From Poritiphilus flavus (lineage in GTDB: Bacteria > Bacteroidota > Bacteroidia > Flavobacteriales > Flavobacteriaceae), in contig NZ_WXYO01000001.1 in assembly GCF_009901585.1 (NCBI RefSeq), positions 124,001 through 188,000 on the forward strand: a stretch of DNA of 64,000 nt. Direction: 5' to 3'. Each line of letters opens with the position of its first letter. Position 1 is the stretch's first letter. Of the stretch, positions 17,366-26,427 are shown one piece after another. A program made the translations under genes and the position numbers. The notes beneath the pieces are model-generated. The model made no database searches and was not told where the DNA came from. It saw nothing but the letters and a program-made list of their open reading frames with translations.

Positions 17366-19567
17366 ATGGAAGTACAACAATTTCATTACGACAACAAAAT
17401 CGTTAAGAAATTCATCTACGCAACCATGCTGTGGGGAATTGTCGGTATGCTGGTCGGACTGCTGCTGGCATTTATGTTCCTGTTTCCTAATCTAACCGAC
17501 GGCATTTCGTGGTTGAGTTTTGGTAGATTAAGGCCACTGCATACCAATGCGGTGATTTTTGCATTTGTAGGAAACGCGATGTTCGCAGGGGTCTATTACT
17601 CTACTCAACGACTTTTAAAGGCCAGAATGTTCAGCGACGCCCTGAGTAATTTTAACTTCTGGGGCTGGCAGGCCATAATCGTCGCGGCGGCCATTACCCT
17701 ACCACTAGGTTATACTACTTCCAAAGAATATGCCGAATTGGAATGGCCAATTGACCTTGCCATTACCCTGGTATGGGTGGCCTTTGGCTGGAACTTTATC
17801 GGGACCATGCTCAAACGGCGGCAACGACACCTATACGTGGCCATCTGGTTTTACCTCGCTACTATAGTCACAGTGGCCGTACTCCATATTTTTAACAGCC
17901 TGGAATTACCGGTAGACGCCCTGAAAAGCTATTCGGTTTACGCCGGAGTGCAGGACGCTTTGGTGCAATGGTGGTATGGGCATAATGCGGTGGCTTTCTT
18001 CCTGACCACTCCGTTCTTAGGGTTGATGTACTACTATGTACCTAAGGCAGCGAACCGGCCGATCTACTCCTACCGGCTTTCCATAGTGCACTTCTGGTCC
18101 CTGATATTTATATATATCTGGGCCGGACCGCACCACTTGTTGTATTCTTCCCTTCCGGATTGGGCACAAAACCTTGGGGTAGCGTTTTCCGTAATGTTGA
18201 TCGCTCCTTCCTGGGGAGGTATGATCAATGGTCTGCTTACCTTAAGAGGAGCCTGGGATAAGGTAAGGACCAGCCCGGTACTTAAATTTATGGTAGTTGC
18301 CATCACCGGATATGGTATGGCGACTTTTGAAGGACCCATGTTGTCCCTAAAAAACTTTAACGCCATCGCTCACTTCAGCGACTGGATCATTGCTCACGTA
18401 CACGTAGGCGCCCTGGCCTGGAATGGATTCCTGACTTTCGGTATGATCTATTGGCTGGTACCAAAAATGTTCAAGACCAGGCTGCACTCTCTGCCAATGG
18501 CCAACTTCCACTTCTGGATAGGCACACTGGGTATCCTACTCTATGCCTTACCAATGTATGTAGCAGGTTTTACGCAGGCCCTGATGTGGAAAGATTTCAA
18601 CCCGGATGGAACCCTGGTTTACGGAAACTTCCTCGAAACTGTAAATGAGATCCTCCCTATGTACTGGATGAGGGCAATAGGAGGTAGCCTTTACCTCATC
18701 GGTGTATTCGTGATGCTTTACAATATCGTAAAAACCATTCGCGCCGGTAGTAGTGTGGAAGATGAACTGGCGGAAGCCCCGGCACTGGCAAGGGTATCCC
18801 GAAGAAGAACGGTAGGCGAGACCTATCACACCTGGTTGGAGAGAAGACCGATCCAATTGACCATCCTGGCTACAATCGCCATCCTTATAGGTGGTATCAT
18901 ACAGATCGTACCAACATTACTGGTCAAATCCAACATACCTACCATTTCCAGTGTAAAACCCTATACTCCACTGGAGTTAGAAGGAAGGGACCTCTATATA
19001 CGGGAAGGCTGTGTAGGTTGCCATTCGCAGATGATCCGGCCATTCCGTAGCGAAGTGGAACGATACGGGGAATACTCCAAGGCCGGGGAGTTCGTCTACG
19101 ATCACCCATTCCTGTGGGGTAGTAAACGGACAGGACCAGACCTGCATCGGGTCGGAGGAAAGTACTCGGACAATTGGCATCTAAACCATATGTACGATCC
19201 GCAAAGTACCTCATCCGGATCCATCATGCCAGCATATCAGTGGTTGGTACGAGACAGGCTGGACCGCAGCAAAACCGAAGCCAAAATGAGGACCATGGTA
19301 AAATTGGGAGTGCCATATTCTGAAGAGGATATCGCTAATGCCCAGGAAAACATGGACACTCAGGCCGGACAGATAGAGCAGAACCTTTATAGTGATCCCG
19401 ACTTTGCCAGTTCTTATGAAGAGGACAAAAAGTATGCTGCAGAGAATGGCCTGGACTTTATAGAAATGAAAGACCGGGAGATCGTGGCCCTTATAGCCTA
19501 TCTGCAACGCCTGGGAACCGATATCAAGGTAAAAGAAGATTCAAAATTACTATCAGAAAATAAATAG
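17366..19567 (+). CDS. ccoNO: cbb3 cytochrome c oxidase fused subunits I and II (CcoN-CcoO)
   Basis: This 733-residue protein fuses the catalytic subunit CcoN to the cytochrome subunit CcoO. The first ~480 residues form a multi-helix haem-copper oxidase core with the expected histidine segments (RPLHTNAVIFAFVGN, WWYGHNAVAFFLT, WAGPHHLLYSSLPDW, AHVHVGALAWNG). After a loop, one helix (about 490-512) leads to a CcoO domain with a single c-type haem site GCVGCH near residue 548 and SGSIMPAYQWL as the likely methionine ligand region. It reduces oxygen at low concentration and pumps protons. The fused arrangement is usual in Bacteroidota. Confidence 0.95.
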   Translation: MEVQQFHYDNKIVKKFIYATMLWGIVGMLVGLLLAFMFLFPNLTDGISWLSFGRLRPLHTNAVIFAFVGNAMFAGVYYSTQRLLKARMFSDALSNFNFWGWQAIIVAAAITLPLGYTTSKEYAELEWPIDLAITLVWVAFGWNFIGTMLKRRQRHLYVAIWFYLATIVTVAVLHIFNSLELPVDALKSYSVYAGVQDALVQWWYGHNAVAFFLTTPFLGLMYYYVPKAANRPIYSYRLSIVHFWSLIFIYIWAGPHHLLYSSLPDWAQNLGVAFSVMLIAPSWGGMINGLLTLRGAWDKVRTSPVLKFMVVAITGYGMATFEGPMLSLKNFNAIAHFSDWIIAHVHVGALAWNGFLTFGMIYWLVPKMFKTRLHSLPMANFHFWIGTLGILLYALPMYVAGFTQALMWKDFNPDGTLVYGNFLETVNEILPMYWMRAIGGSLYLIGVFVMLYNIVKTIRAGSSVEDELAEAPALARVSRRRTVGETYHTWLERRPIQLTILATIAILIGGIIQIVPTLLVKSNIPTISSVKPYTPLELEGRDLYIREGCVGCHSQMIRPFRSEVERYGEYSKAGEFVYDHPFLWGSKRTGPDLHRVGGKYSDNWHLNHMYDPQSTSSGSIMPAYQWLVRDRLDRSKTEAKMRTMVKLGVPYSEEDIANAQENMDTQAGQIEQNLYSDPDFASSYEEDKKYAAENGLDFIEMKDREIVALIAYLQRLGTDIKVKEDSKLLSENK

Positions 19568-19569
19568 CC

Positions 19570-19761
19570 ATGTTAAAATTCGTCAAAAGCCATATGGAAA
19601 GTATTGATGGAATAGCCACCTATCCCATGATCTCTTTGCTGATTTTCTTTGTCTTTTTCAGCTTGCTTTTCTGGTGGGTGTTTACAGCATCCAAGGAACA
19701 TATTAAGGAGGTAAGCGAACTGCCTTTAGAGGAAACTAACCAAAAGAACGAACAATTATGA
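19570..19761 (+). CDS. ccoQ: CcoQ-like small cbb3 subunit
   Basis: This 63-residue protein has one membrane helix (about residues 17-40, with MISLLIFFVFFSLLFWWVF) and an acidic/basic tail. Size and position between ccoNO and ccoP match CcoQ, which stabilises the cbb3 complex. It starts 2 bases after ccoNO stops and its last codons overlap the start of ccoP by 4 bases, indicating translational coupling. Sequence identity of CcoQ proteins is low, so the call rests mainly on position. Confidence 0.8.
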   Translation: MLKFVKSHMESIDGIATYPMISLLIFFVFFSLLFWWVFTASKEHIKEVSELPLEETNQKNEQL

Positions 19762-20705
19762 GAAATTCAACACCCTGGTGGATCCGAGTTCCACTGTTAT
19801 TTTTCCTGGTATTTGGACTTACGGAATACTTTGTTGACTCCGGAGCGAAGCCAGCTTTTATCGAGTATCCTATGGTACAGGCTTTCCTGGTTGTAGTATT
19901 GTTTATTCTTATTGGTATAGAGCTTATTTTACGAGCGGTGGAGAACGTAATGTTCCAGACCCTTTCTCCTGAGGCTCAGGAACGCTATATGGAATCTAAA
20001 GCGGCTCCCTGGGAATGGAAATGGGGAAAAAGGATCTACAAAAAACTATTGGGATCCAGGCCAATTGAAGAAGAAGGTGAGATCATTCTTGACCATAATT
20101 ATGACGGCATCAGAGAATTGGACAACAGGCTACCGCCATGGTGGGTATACCTGTTCTATGTAACCATCATATTCGGAGTGGTTTACCTGGCCCGCTTCCA
20201 TGTATTTGGCGATTATGACCAGGCATTGGAATACGAAAGAGAGGTAGCCGCAGCCCAACTGGAGATTGAAGCCTATAAAAGAACTGCTAAGGATCTGGTA
20301 GACGTCAATACGGTAGAAGTACTTACCGAATCCTCCGATCTAAGTGCGGGTAAATCCATTTTTGAGACCAGTTGTGTTGTATGCCATATGGCTGACGGAG
20401 GCGGGGGAATTGGCCCGAACCTGACAGATGAATACTGGATATTAGGTGGAGGAATCAAAAATGTCTTTAATACTATCTCCGAAGGAGGTCGGGATGGCAA
20501 AGGGATGGTTGCCTGGAAGCAAAGTCTGAAACCTCTGGAAATGGCCCAGGTAGCCAGCTATGTACTGACCTTTCAGGGTACTACCGCAGCCAATCCTAAG
20601 GCAGCTGAGGGCGATCTGTGGGTAGATCCGGATGCCCCTGCTATAGAAGAAAGCCCGGAAATGCCTGAGGCGGTTGGGGATTCCATCCCCGCAGCAGTGG
20701 AGTAG
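19758..20705 (+). CDS. ccoP: cbb3 oxidase cytochrome subunit III (CcoP), with one haem site
   Basis: This 315-residue subunit has three predicted membrane helices (about 8-24, 32-54 and 123-145). A cytochrome c domain follows, with one haem-binding motif CVVCH near residue 206 and the GGGIGPNLTDEYWILGGG segment typical of CcoP. Proteobacterial CcoP normally carries two CxxCH motifs. Here I see only one, and the C-terminal tail (about 285-315) is acidic and proline-rich. It passes electrons to CcoNO. The gene overlaps ccoQ by 4 bases and is 35 bases ahead of ccoG. Confidence 0.9.
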   Translation: MRNSTPWWIRVPLLFFLVFGLTEYFVDSGAKPAFIEYPMVQAFLVVVLFILIGIELILRAVENVMFQTLSPEAQERYMESKAAPWEWKWGKRIYKKLLGSRPIEEEGEIILDHNYDGIRELDNRLPPWWVYLFYVTIIFGVVYLARFHVFGDYDQALEYEREVAAAQLEIEAYKRTAKDLVDVNTVEVLTESSDLSAGKSIFETSCVVCHMADGGGGIGPNLTDEYWILGGGIKNVFNTISEGGRDGKGMVAWKQSLKPLEMAQVASYVLTFQGTTAANPKAAEGDLWVDPDAPAIEESPEMPEAVGDSIPAAVE

Positions 20706-20740
20706 CAGCTTAGCATAACAAATAAGGAGATTTCCGTATT

Positions 20741-22156
20741 ATGGCTAGTGAGGAGAATTTCAGGGATGCGATTGGAACCGTAAGTGAGGAAGGTAAACGG
20801 GTATGGATATTTCCTAAAAAGCCGAGTGGGCCCTTTTATGAATATCGAAAATGGGTTAGTTATTTACTACTACTCTTTCTATTCGTTTCCCCTTTCCTCA
20901 AGGTAAACGGAAACCAGTTCCTGATGTTCAATGTACTGGAGCGAAGGTTCAATATCTTCGGGCTCCCTTTCTGGCCACAGGACTTTCACCTCTTTGTGAT
21001 CTCAATGATCATTGGGGTGGTTTTCGTAGCGCTGTTTACCGTGGCATTTGGCAGGATTTTCTGCGGATGGATCTGCCCCCAGACCATTTTTATGGAAATG
21101 GTCTTTCGCAGGATAGAATACTGGACAGACGGGGATAGAGGCGCTCAGCAGCGATTGGACCGCATGCCGTGGAACGCTGAAAAAATAAGAAAGCGCGCGA
21201 TTAAGTGGACGATATTCTTTGTCATCTCCTTCCTGATCGCCAATGTCTTCCTGGCCTACCTCATCGGTAGCGATACGCTTTTAAGGTATGTCACTGACGG
21301 TCCTATGGCGCACATGAATACCCTGATCTCTCTGTTGATCTTTACCGCGGTATTTTACTTTGTATTTGCCTGGTTCAGAGAGCAGGTGTGTATTATCGCC
21401 TGTCCGTACGGCCGTATGCAGGGGGTGTTGCTGGACAACAAATCTATTGTGGTAGCTTACGATCACAAGCGTGGTGAAGGCAAGAACGGGCGAAAGAAAT
21501 TCAGGAAGAACGAGGACAGACAAGCCTTGGGACACGGGGATTGTATAGATTGTTTTCAATGTGTGAATGTTTGTCCTACAGGTATTGACATACGAAATGG
21601 CACCCAGTTGGAATGTGTAAACTGTACCGCGTGTATTGATGAGTGCGACACCATTATGGAAAAGGTGAATCTGCCAAAAGGCCTTATACGATATGCCAGT
21701 GAAGATAATATTGTAAAGAAAGCCAAATTCAGTTTCACCCCCAGGTTAATAGGTTACACCTCTGTACTTACCATACTGACAGGAGTACTAATAGGTATGC
21801 TGTTCCTGCGCAATGATCTTGAAGCGAACATATTGCGATTACCCGGACAGCTTTACGAACGCAAGGAAGGGAACATCATCAGCAACGTCTATACGTATAA
21901 ACTGGTCAATAAGACCACCACGTCCATAGAAAATGTCAGTTTCAAGCTGCTTTCTCACCAGGGAAAAATTGATCTTGTTTCCAAGCAGGATTTCGCGGTC
22001 CCTCCGCAGGACATCGCCGAAGGTACTTTGTTTATTGAGATCAACAACGCCGCACTGGACGGAGATAGAGACAAACTGCAGATAGGTGTATTCAGTGGTT
22101 CTGAATTGATAGAGACAACTACAGCCCGTTTTCTCGGGCCCAGGAGTTATAATTAA
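20741..22156 (+). CDS. ccoG: cbb3 oxidase accessory protein CcoG (membrane polyferredoxin)
   Basis: This 471-residue membrane protein has helices near residues 39-60, 86-108, 150-175 and 190-210. It carries two 4Fe-4S ferredoxin-type motifs (CIDCFQCVNVCPTG starting near 268, then CVNCTACIDECD), and an additional helix and IgG-like periplasmic domain after about residue 330. Cysteine segments GRIFCGWICPQT and EQVCIIACPYGRMQG, typical of CcoG/RdxA, are present. CcoG is thought to reduce copper during cbb3 assembly. Its position right after ccoP in the operon fits that role. Confidence 0.92.
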   Translation: MASEENFRDAIGTVSEEGKRVWIFPKKPSGPFYEYRKWVSYLLLLFLFVSPFLKVNGNQFLMFNVLERRFNIFGLPFWPQDFHLFVISMIIGVVFVALFTVAFGRIFCGWICPQTIFMEMVFRRIEYWTDGDRGAQQRLDRMPWNAEKIRKRAIKWTIFFVISFLIANVFLAYLIGSDTLLRYVTDGPMAHMNTLISLLIFTAVFYFVFAWFREQVCIIACPYGRMQGVLLDNKSIVVAYDHKRGEGKNGRKKFRKNEDRQALGHGDCIDCFQCVNVCPTGIDIRNGTQLECVNCTACIDECDTIMEKVNLPKGLIRYASEDNIVKKAKFSFTPRLIGYTSVLTILTGVLIGMLFLRNDLEANILRLPGQLYERKEGNIISNVYTYKLVNKTTTSIENVSFKLLSHQGKIDLVSKQDFAVPPQDIAEGTLFIEINNAALDGDRDKLQIGVFSGSELIETTTARFLGPRSYN

Positions 22157-22187
22157 GGAATATTTGAGCATATAAAACACAGAGATC

Positions 22188-22634
22188 ATGAAAATTAATT
22201 GGGGAACCGGAATTGTTATAGCATTTGTATGTTTCATCTCTTTCATCATTTATTTCGTTGTCCGATCCAATACGGACAGCCGGGCAGATCATGACCTTGT
22301 TACCGAAGACTACTATGAGGCGGAACTCAGTTATCAGGATGAAATTGACGCAGAAACGAATTCGAGAGATCTGGAACAACCCGTTTACCTCAGGAAAAAT
22401 GAAGAGGGCCTGGAGATAATTTTCCCGGAACAATTTAAAGATAAAGGCATAGAAGGAATAGTGTCCCTTTACAGACCGTCCAATAAGCACTTGGATTTTG
22501 ACTTACCTTTTAAGTTGTCCAAGACACATTTGCTCATACCTGACAATCGCTTGTTGGATGGTCGCTGGGACCTTAAAATTACCTGGAATCACGAAGGTAA
22601 GAGCTATTTACATAAAGAAAGCCTAACCTACTAA
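22188..22634 (+). CDS. ccoH: FixH/CcoH family cbb3 assembly protein
   Basis: This 148-residue protein has one N-terminal membrane helix (about 6-27) followed by a beta-rich periplasmic domain. The segment DHDLVTEDYYEAELSYQDEI is typical of FixH, and the end has the DGRWDLKITW pattern. CcoH/FixH takes part in stabilising the cbb3 complex during copper delivery. The gene is 31 bases after ccoG and 32 before the TauE-like gene. Confidence 0.85.
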   Translation: MKINWGTGIVIAFVCFISFIIYFVVRSNTDSRADHDLVTEDYYEAELSYQDEIDAETNSRDLEQPVYLRKNEEGLEIIFPEQFKDKGIEGIVSLYRPSNKHLDFDLPFKLSKTHLLIPDNRLLDGRWDLKITWNHEGKSYLHKESLTY

Positions 22635-22666
22635 ACTTAATCGGGGAAACCGAAATACTGAACAGG

Positions 22667-23374
22667 ATGTTATACACGGCATTCTTATTGGGTTTGATGG
22701 GAAGTCTGCACTGCGTGGGAATGTGCGGACCCATCGCCTTCATGCTTCCGGTAGACCGCTCCAGCAGCTTAAAGCAGTTTGGTCAGGTGGGAATTTATCA
22801 CCTGGGACGTTTATTGGCTTACAGCATTATCGGCCTCGTTTTTGGTGCTTTGGGGCAGAGCCTGCAACTTTTTGGGATGCAACAGAAGCTATCTATTCTG
22901 GTTGGGATATTGATGATAGTCCTGGTAATAGTCCCCTTAAAAAAAACACAGCGCTATCGCTTACTCAAACCCTTCTATTCGCTTTTCAACAAATTAAAGG
23001 CAAGCCTGGGAGCCTCCTTTAAAAAGAAGACCCCCGATGCCTTCCTTACCATTGGATTCCTTAATGGATTCCTGCCCTGTGGTCTGGTTTATATGGCCGT
23101 CTTTGGTGCCCTGGCAATGGAAAGCCTTTCTTACGGAGCCTTATATATGGTATTGTTCGGGCTCGGCACCATTCCTTTACTAAGTTCCGCCATCTACTTT
23201 AGCGGACTTTTGAAAAGCGCGGCAAGGTATCGAATTCGAAAACTGATCCCATTACTCGTTATATTAATCGGTGCACTTTTTATTCTTCGCGGCCTGGGTC
23301 TGGGTATCCCTTACCTGTCTCCGGAACCTGTAACGGAGATGGTTTCTGCGAATATGGAATGTGCCCAACCATGA
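22667..23374 (+). CDS. TauE/SafE-family membrane protein of the cbb3 locus
   Basis: This 235-residue protein has six or so membrane helices and starts with the segment GLMGSLHCVGMCGP, which has a conserved His-Cys and a MCGP motif found in the heavy-metal/cytochrome-biogenesis branch of the TauE/SafE-like family. Such proteins are regularly encoded right after ccoH in Bacteroidota and Proteobacteria and probably assist copper or cofactor delivery, but the transported substrate is not known. The gene lies 15 bases ahead of the acetyl-CoA hydrolase gene, without a visible terminator. Confidence 0.85.
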   Translation: MLYTAFLLGLMGSLHCVGMCGPIAFMLPVDRSSSLKQFGQVGIYHLGRLLAYSIIGLVFGALGQSLQLFGMQQKLSILVGILMIVLVIVPLKKTQRYRLLKPFYSLFNKLKASLGASFKKKTPDAFLTIGFLNGFLPCGLVYMAVFGALAMESLSYGALYMVLFGLGTIPLLSSAIYFSGLLKSAARYRIRKLIPLLVILIGALFILRGLGLGIPYLSPEPVTEMVSANMECAQP

Positions 23375-23389
23375 CACATTAACAACACT

Positions 23390-24661
23390 ATGAAAATCGT
23401 AACAGCAGAAGAGGCTGCGGCTCTTGTAAGATCAGGAAACAGGATCTTTCTTCAGGGGGCGGCCATGACACCCAACACCCTAATAAACAGCATCTGTGAA
23501 CGCTACAAGGAATTGAAGGATGTGGAGATCATTTCTATTCATACCGAAGGTGATGTCAACTATGCCCATCCACCCTATAACGAAGCCTTCAACATCAACA
23601 GTTGTTTTGTCGGAGGAAATGTGCGTAAGGCGGTTAACAGCAACAAGGGAGATTATATTCCTATCTTTCTCAGTGAGATCCATTTGCTTTTCAGAAGGAA
23701 TATTTTACCCATAGATATTGCGGTGGTACAGGTCTCCCCACCGGACATTCACGGCTATTGTTCCCTGGGCGTTTCTGTGGATATTGCCATCCCCGCCGTA
23801 CAATGCGCAAAAAAGGTCATAGCACAGATCAACCCTCAGGTTCCCAGAACTCATGGGGATGGGATCGTTCATGTAGATCAGATAGACCTTGCCATAGCCG
23901 TTGATGAACCGATTCATATCCACCCTATGGCGCCTATCTCTGAAACAGAACATAAGATTGGAAAACATGTAGCCACACTCATCGAAGATGGAGCCACTTT
24001 GCAGTTGGGGATCGGAAACATCCCCAATGCGGTCTTAAGCAATCTGGGTAATCACAAACGTCTGGGAGTACATACCGAAATGTTCTCAGACGGACTCTTG
24101 CCTTTGGTTAAAAAAGGAGTCATCACCGGGGAGGAAAAGGCCATCAAAACCAGGAAAATAGTCACTTGTTTTGCAGCAGGATCCCAGAAATTGTACAATT
24201 TCGTCAATGACAATCCCCTGGTGCACTTCAAGGAGGCCGCTTACACCAACGATACGGCCTTAATACGACAAAACCCTAAGGTGACTGCCATAAACAGCGC
24301 AATTGAAATAGACCTTACCGGACAGGTTTGCGCTGATACAATAGGCAGCCGGCAGTTCTCCGGAGTTGGAGGTCAAATGGATTTCATACGAGCGGCTTCC
24401 CTTGCCGAAGGAGGAAAGCCTATCTTTGCTATCTCGTCAGTAACCGGAAAAGGAGTGTCCAAGATCACTCCGTTCCTGAAAGAAGGTGCCGGAGTAACCA
24501 CAACAAGAGCCCACGTGCATTATGTGGTTACGGAATACGGTGTGGTAAACCTATTTGGTAAAAACCTCTATGAGCGGGCTAAAGCCCTGATCTCAATCGC
24601 ACACCCTGAGCATCGGGAGTCACTTGAAAAAGCAGCCTTTGAACGGTTCGGGCGGGACTAA
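23390..24661 (+). CDS. Acetyl-CoA hydrolase/transferase family protein
   Basis: This 423-residue protein belongs to the acetyl-CoA hydrolase/CoA-transferase family, which moves CoA between acyl acids such as acetate, succinate or 4-hydroxybutyrate. The N-terminal domain covers about residues 1-180 and the C-terminal domain about 190-420, with family segments LQLGIGNIPNAVLSNL, HTEMFSDGLLPLV and QFSGVGGQMDFIRAA. The length is typical. The gene has no predicted signal peptide. It directly follows the cbb3 genes with a 15-base gap and precedes deoC by 12 bases. The exact CoA donor and acceptor cannot be read from sequence. Confidence 0.85.
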   Translation: MKIVTAEEAAALVRSGNRIFLQGAAMTPNTLINSICERYKELKDVEIISIHTEGDVNYAHPPYNEAFNINSCFVGGNVRKAVNSNKGDYIPIFLSEIHLLFRRNILPIDIAVVQVSPPDIHGYCSLGVSVDIAIPAVQCAKKVIAQINPQVPRTHGDGIVHVDQIDLAIAVDEPIHIHPMAPISETEHKIGKHVATLIEDGATLQLGIGNIPNAVLSNLGNHKRLGVHTEMFSDGLLPLVKKGVITGEEKAIKTRKIVTCFAAGSQKLYNFVNDNPLVHFKEAAYTNDTALIRQNPKVTAINSAIEIDLTGQVCADTIGSRQFSGVGGQMDFIRAASLAEGGKPIFAISSVTGKGVSKITPFLKEGAGVTTTRAHVHYVVTEYGVVNLFGKNLYERAKALISIAHPEHRESLEKAAFERFGRD

Positions 24662-24673
24662 TTACCCAAAAGC

Positions 24674-25324
24674 ATGGAACTGGCTCAATACATTGATCAT
24701 ACATTGCTGAAACCCACCGCTACACCAGCAGATATCCGTAAGTTGTGTTCGGAGGCCAGGGAATATGAATTCCATGCCGTTTGCGTAAACAGTAGCCATT
24801 TGGCACTTGCCGGGAAGGAGCTCCGGGAATCGGAGGTCGCCATAGCCGCGGTAATAGGCTTTCCGCTGGGAGCTATGGGCAGCACGGTAAAAGTATTTGA
24901 AACCCAGTTTTGCATTGATCAGGGGGCAGATGAAATAGACATGGTGCTCAATATAGGATGGCTTAAGTCCGGAATGCATGAGCAGGTGAAAGATGAGATC
25001 AGCAGAATAAAGGAAATTACAGGATCTAAGATCCTGAAAGTAATCATAGAAAGCTGTTATCTTTCTGAAGCGGAAAAAGAAGCGGCATGTGCTATAGTGG
25101 CCAGTTCTGGTGCAGATTTCATTAAAACCTCAACGGGCTTTGGCACTGGGGGCGCTACTTTTGAGGACGTCCAACTTATGAAAAGACTTTTGCCCGAATC
25201 GGTAAAAATTAAAGCCTCTGGAGGCATTAAAGACCATGTCACCGCCAGGAAATACCTTGAACTCGGAGCCTCACGACTTGGGACTTCATCGGGTATAGCC
25301 ATCGTTAGTGAAACAAATCCATAA
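24674..25324 (+). CDS. deoC: Deoxyribose-phosphate aldolase
   Basis: This 216-residue aldolase splits 2-deoxyribose 5-phosphate to glyceraldehyde 3-phosphate and acetaldehyde. The TIM-barrel sequence is complete, with family segments YIDHTLLKPTAT at the start, DEIDMVLNIGWLKSG, KVIIESCYL and the Schiff-base lysine segment FIKTSTGFGTGGAT. The terminal IKASGGIKDHVTA is also typical. The gene stops 3 bases before deoD starts, so deoxynucleoside breakdown genes form a pair here. The aldehyde product could feed acetyl-CoA metabolism, which would match the neighbouring acetyl-CoA hydrolase gene, but this is an inference. Confidence 0.95.
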   Translation: MELAQYIDHTLLKPTATPADIRKLCSEAREYEFHAVCVNSSHLALAGKELRESEVAIAAVIGFPLGAMGSTVKVFETQFCIDQGADEIDMVLNIGWLKSGMHEQVKDEISRIKEITGSKILKVIIESCYLSEAEKEAACAIVASSGADFIKTSTGFGTGGATFEDVQLMKRLLPESVKIKASGGIKDHVTARKYLELGASRLGTSSGIAIVSETNP

Positions 25325-25327
25325 GTT

Positions 25328-26032
25328 ATGAGTCTCCATATCAATGCCAAACCTGGTGAAATTGCGGAAAGGGTCTTGCTCCCCGGAGACCCGCTACGCG
25401 CGAAATGGATCGCAGAGACTTTTCTGGAAAATCCGGTCTGTTATAACAAGATCCGCGGAATGTACGGGTATACCGGCCTCTATAAGGGAAAGCCGGTATC
25501 TGTACAGGGAAGTGGGATGGGCATTCCTTCAGCCCTTATCTACTATCATGAGCTTATCAATCACTACGGGACAAAGACGCTGATCCGTGTTGGAACTGCA
25601 GGGGCCTACCAAGAAGAGCTTCAGCTCCGCGACCTGGTCCTGGCCATGGCAGCTTCCACCAACTCCGCTATCAATCAACCTAAATTTCGCGGGGCCAGCT
25701 TTGCACCAACAGCAGACCCTGAGTTGTTCCTTAAGGCCGTTGATTACTCCAGGGAAAATAATATCGCTTTCAAAGCCGGTAATGTTCTCTCTTCGGACCG
25801 GTTCTATGAAGAGGATCCTGAGATATTTCGCATCTGGGCAAAACACGGAGTGCTGTGCGCCGAAATGGAGACCGCCTGCCTGTATACGGTTGCTGCTGAA
25901 TACAAGGTAAAAGCGCTCAGTATTCTGACTATATCCGATTCTCTGGTTACCCGGGAAGAATGTAGTCCCGAGGACCGGGAAAGTTCCTTTGAGGAGATGG
26001 TCTTAATGGCACTTGCTATAACACAGGAATGA
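25328..26032 (+). CDS. deoD: Purine-nucleoside phosphorylase, DeoD type
   Basis: This 234-residue hexameric-type phosphorylase cleaves purine (deoxy)nucleosides to base and sugar 1-phosphate. Family segments are LLPGDPLRAKWIAET, QGSGMGIPSA, LIRVGTAGAY, CAEMETACLYTVAAEY and TISDSLVTREE with the catalytic Asp. It follows deoC with a 3-base gap and overlaps the haemoglobin gene by 4 bases (ATGA), indicating coupling. With DeoC it would salvage purines and release sugar carbon. It shares the transcription unit with the cbb3 genes as far as I can see. Confidence 0.95.
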   Translation: MSLHINAKPGEIAERVLLPGDPLRAKWIAETFLENPVCYNKIRGMYGYTGLYKGKPVSVQGSGMGIPSALIYYHELINHYGTKTLIRVGTAGAYQEELQLRDLVLAMAASTNSAINQPKFRGASFAPTADPELFLKAVDYSRENNIAFKAGNVLSSDRFYEEDPEIFRIWAKHGVLCAEMETACLYTVAAEYKVKALSILTISDSLVTREECSPEDRESSFEEMVLMALAITQE

Positions 26033-26427
26033 TCCAAAAAAAAGAAATTAAAACCCGTGCAGACGTGCAGCTTCTGGTAGAAACTTTTTACGCCAGGATC
26101 CGTGAGCATGAGGTTTTGGGTCCGATCTTCAACCAGATCGTCACGGATTGGGACAGCCACCTGGACCTTTTGACGGATTTCTGGGAAAGTCAACTATTCC
26201 TCATCCGTAAATACCACGGTGACCCGGTAAAGAAACACCAGGAAGCGGATGACAGCGTCGGAAATAGCATAACCCAGGAACACTTCGGATTATGGCTAAA
26301 TTTATGGTTTGAAACCCTGGAAGAGCTGTTTGAAGGAGAGCGGGTATGGATCGCGAAAAACAGGGCTCAGAAAATGTCTACCATGCTTTATTTGAAGATC
26401 TTTGAAAACCGCCAAAAACGGGCTTAA
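26029..26427 (+). CDS. Group III truncated haemoglobin
   Basis: This 132-residue globin has the compact fold of group III truncated haemoglobins, with FYARIREHEVLGPIF at the start, FWESQLFLIRKYHGDP in the middle and the likely proximal histidine in ITQEHFGLWLNLW. Group III globins are suspected to handle oxygen or nitric oxide under low oxygen, and one placed at the end of a cbb3 gene set is consistent with that. Its start overlaps the deoD stop by 4 bases. Its stop overlaps the nosY stop from the opposite strand by 4 bases (26424-26427). Confidence 0.88.
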   Translation: MIQKKEIKTRADVQLLVETFYARIREHEVLGPIFNQIVTDWDSHLDLLTDFWESQLFLIRKYHGDPVKKHQEADDSVGNSITQEHFGLWLNLWFETLEELFEGERVWIAKNRAQKMSTMLYLKIFENRQKRA

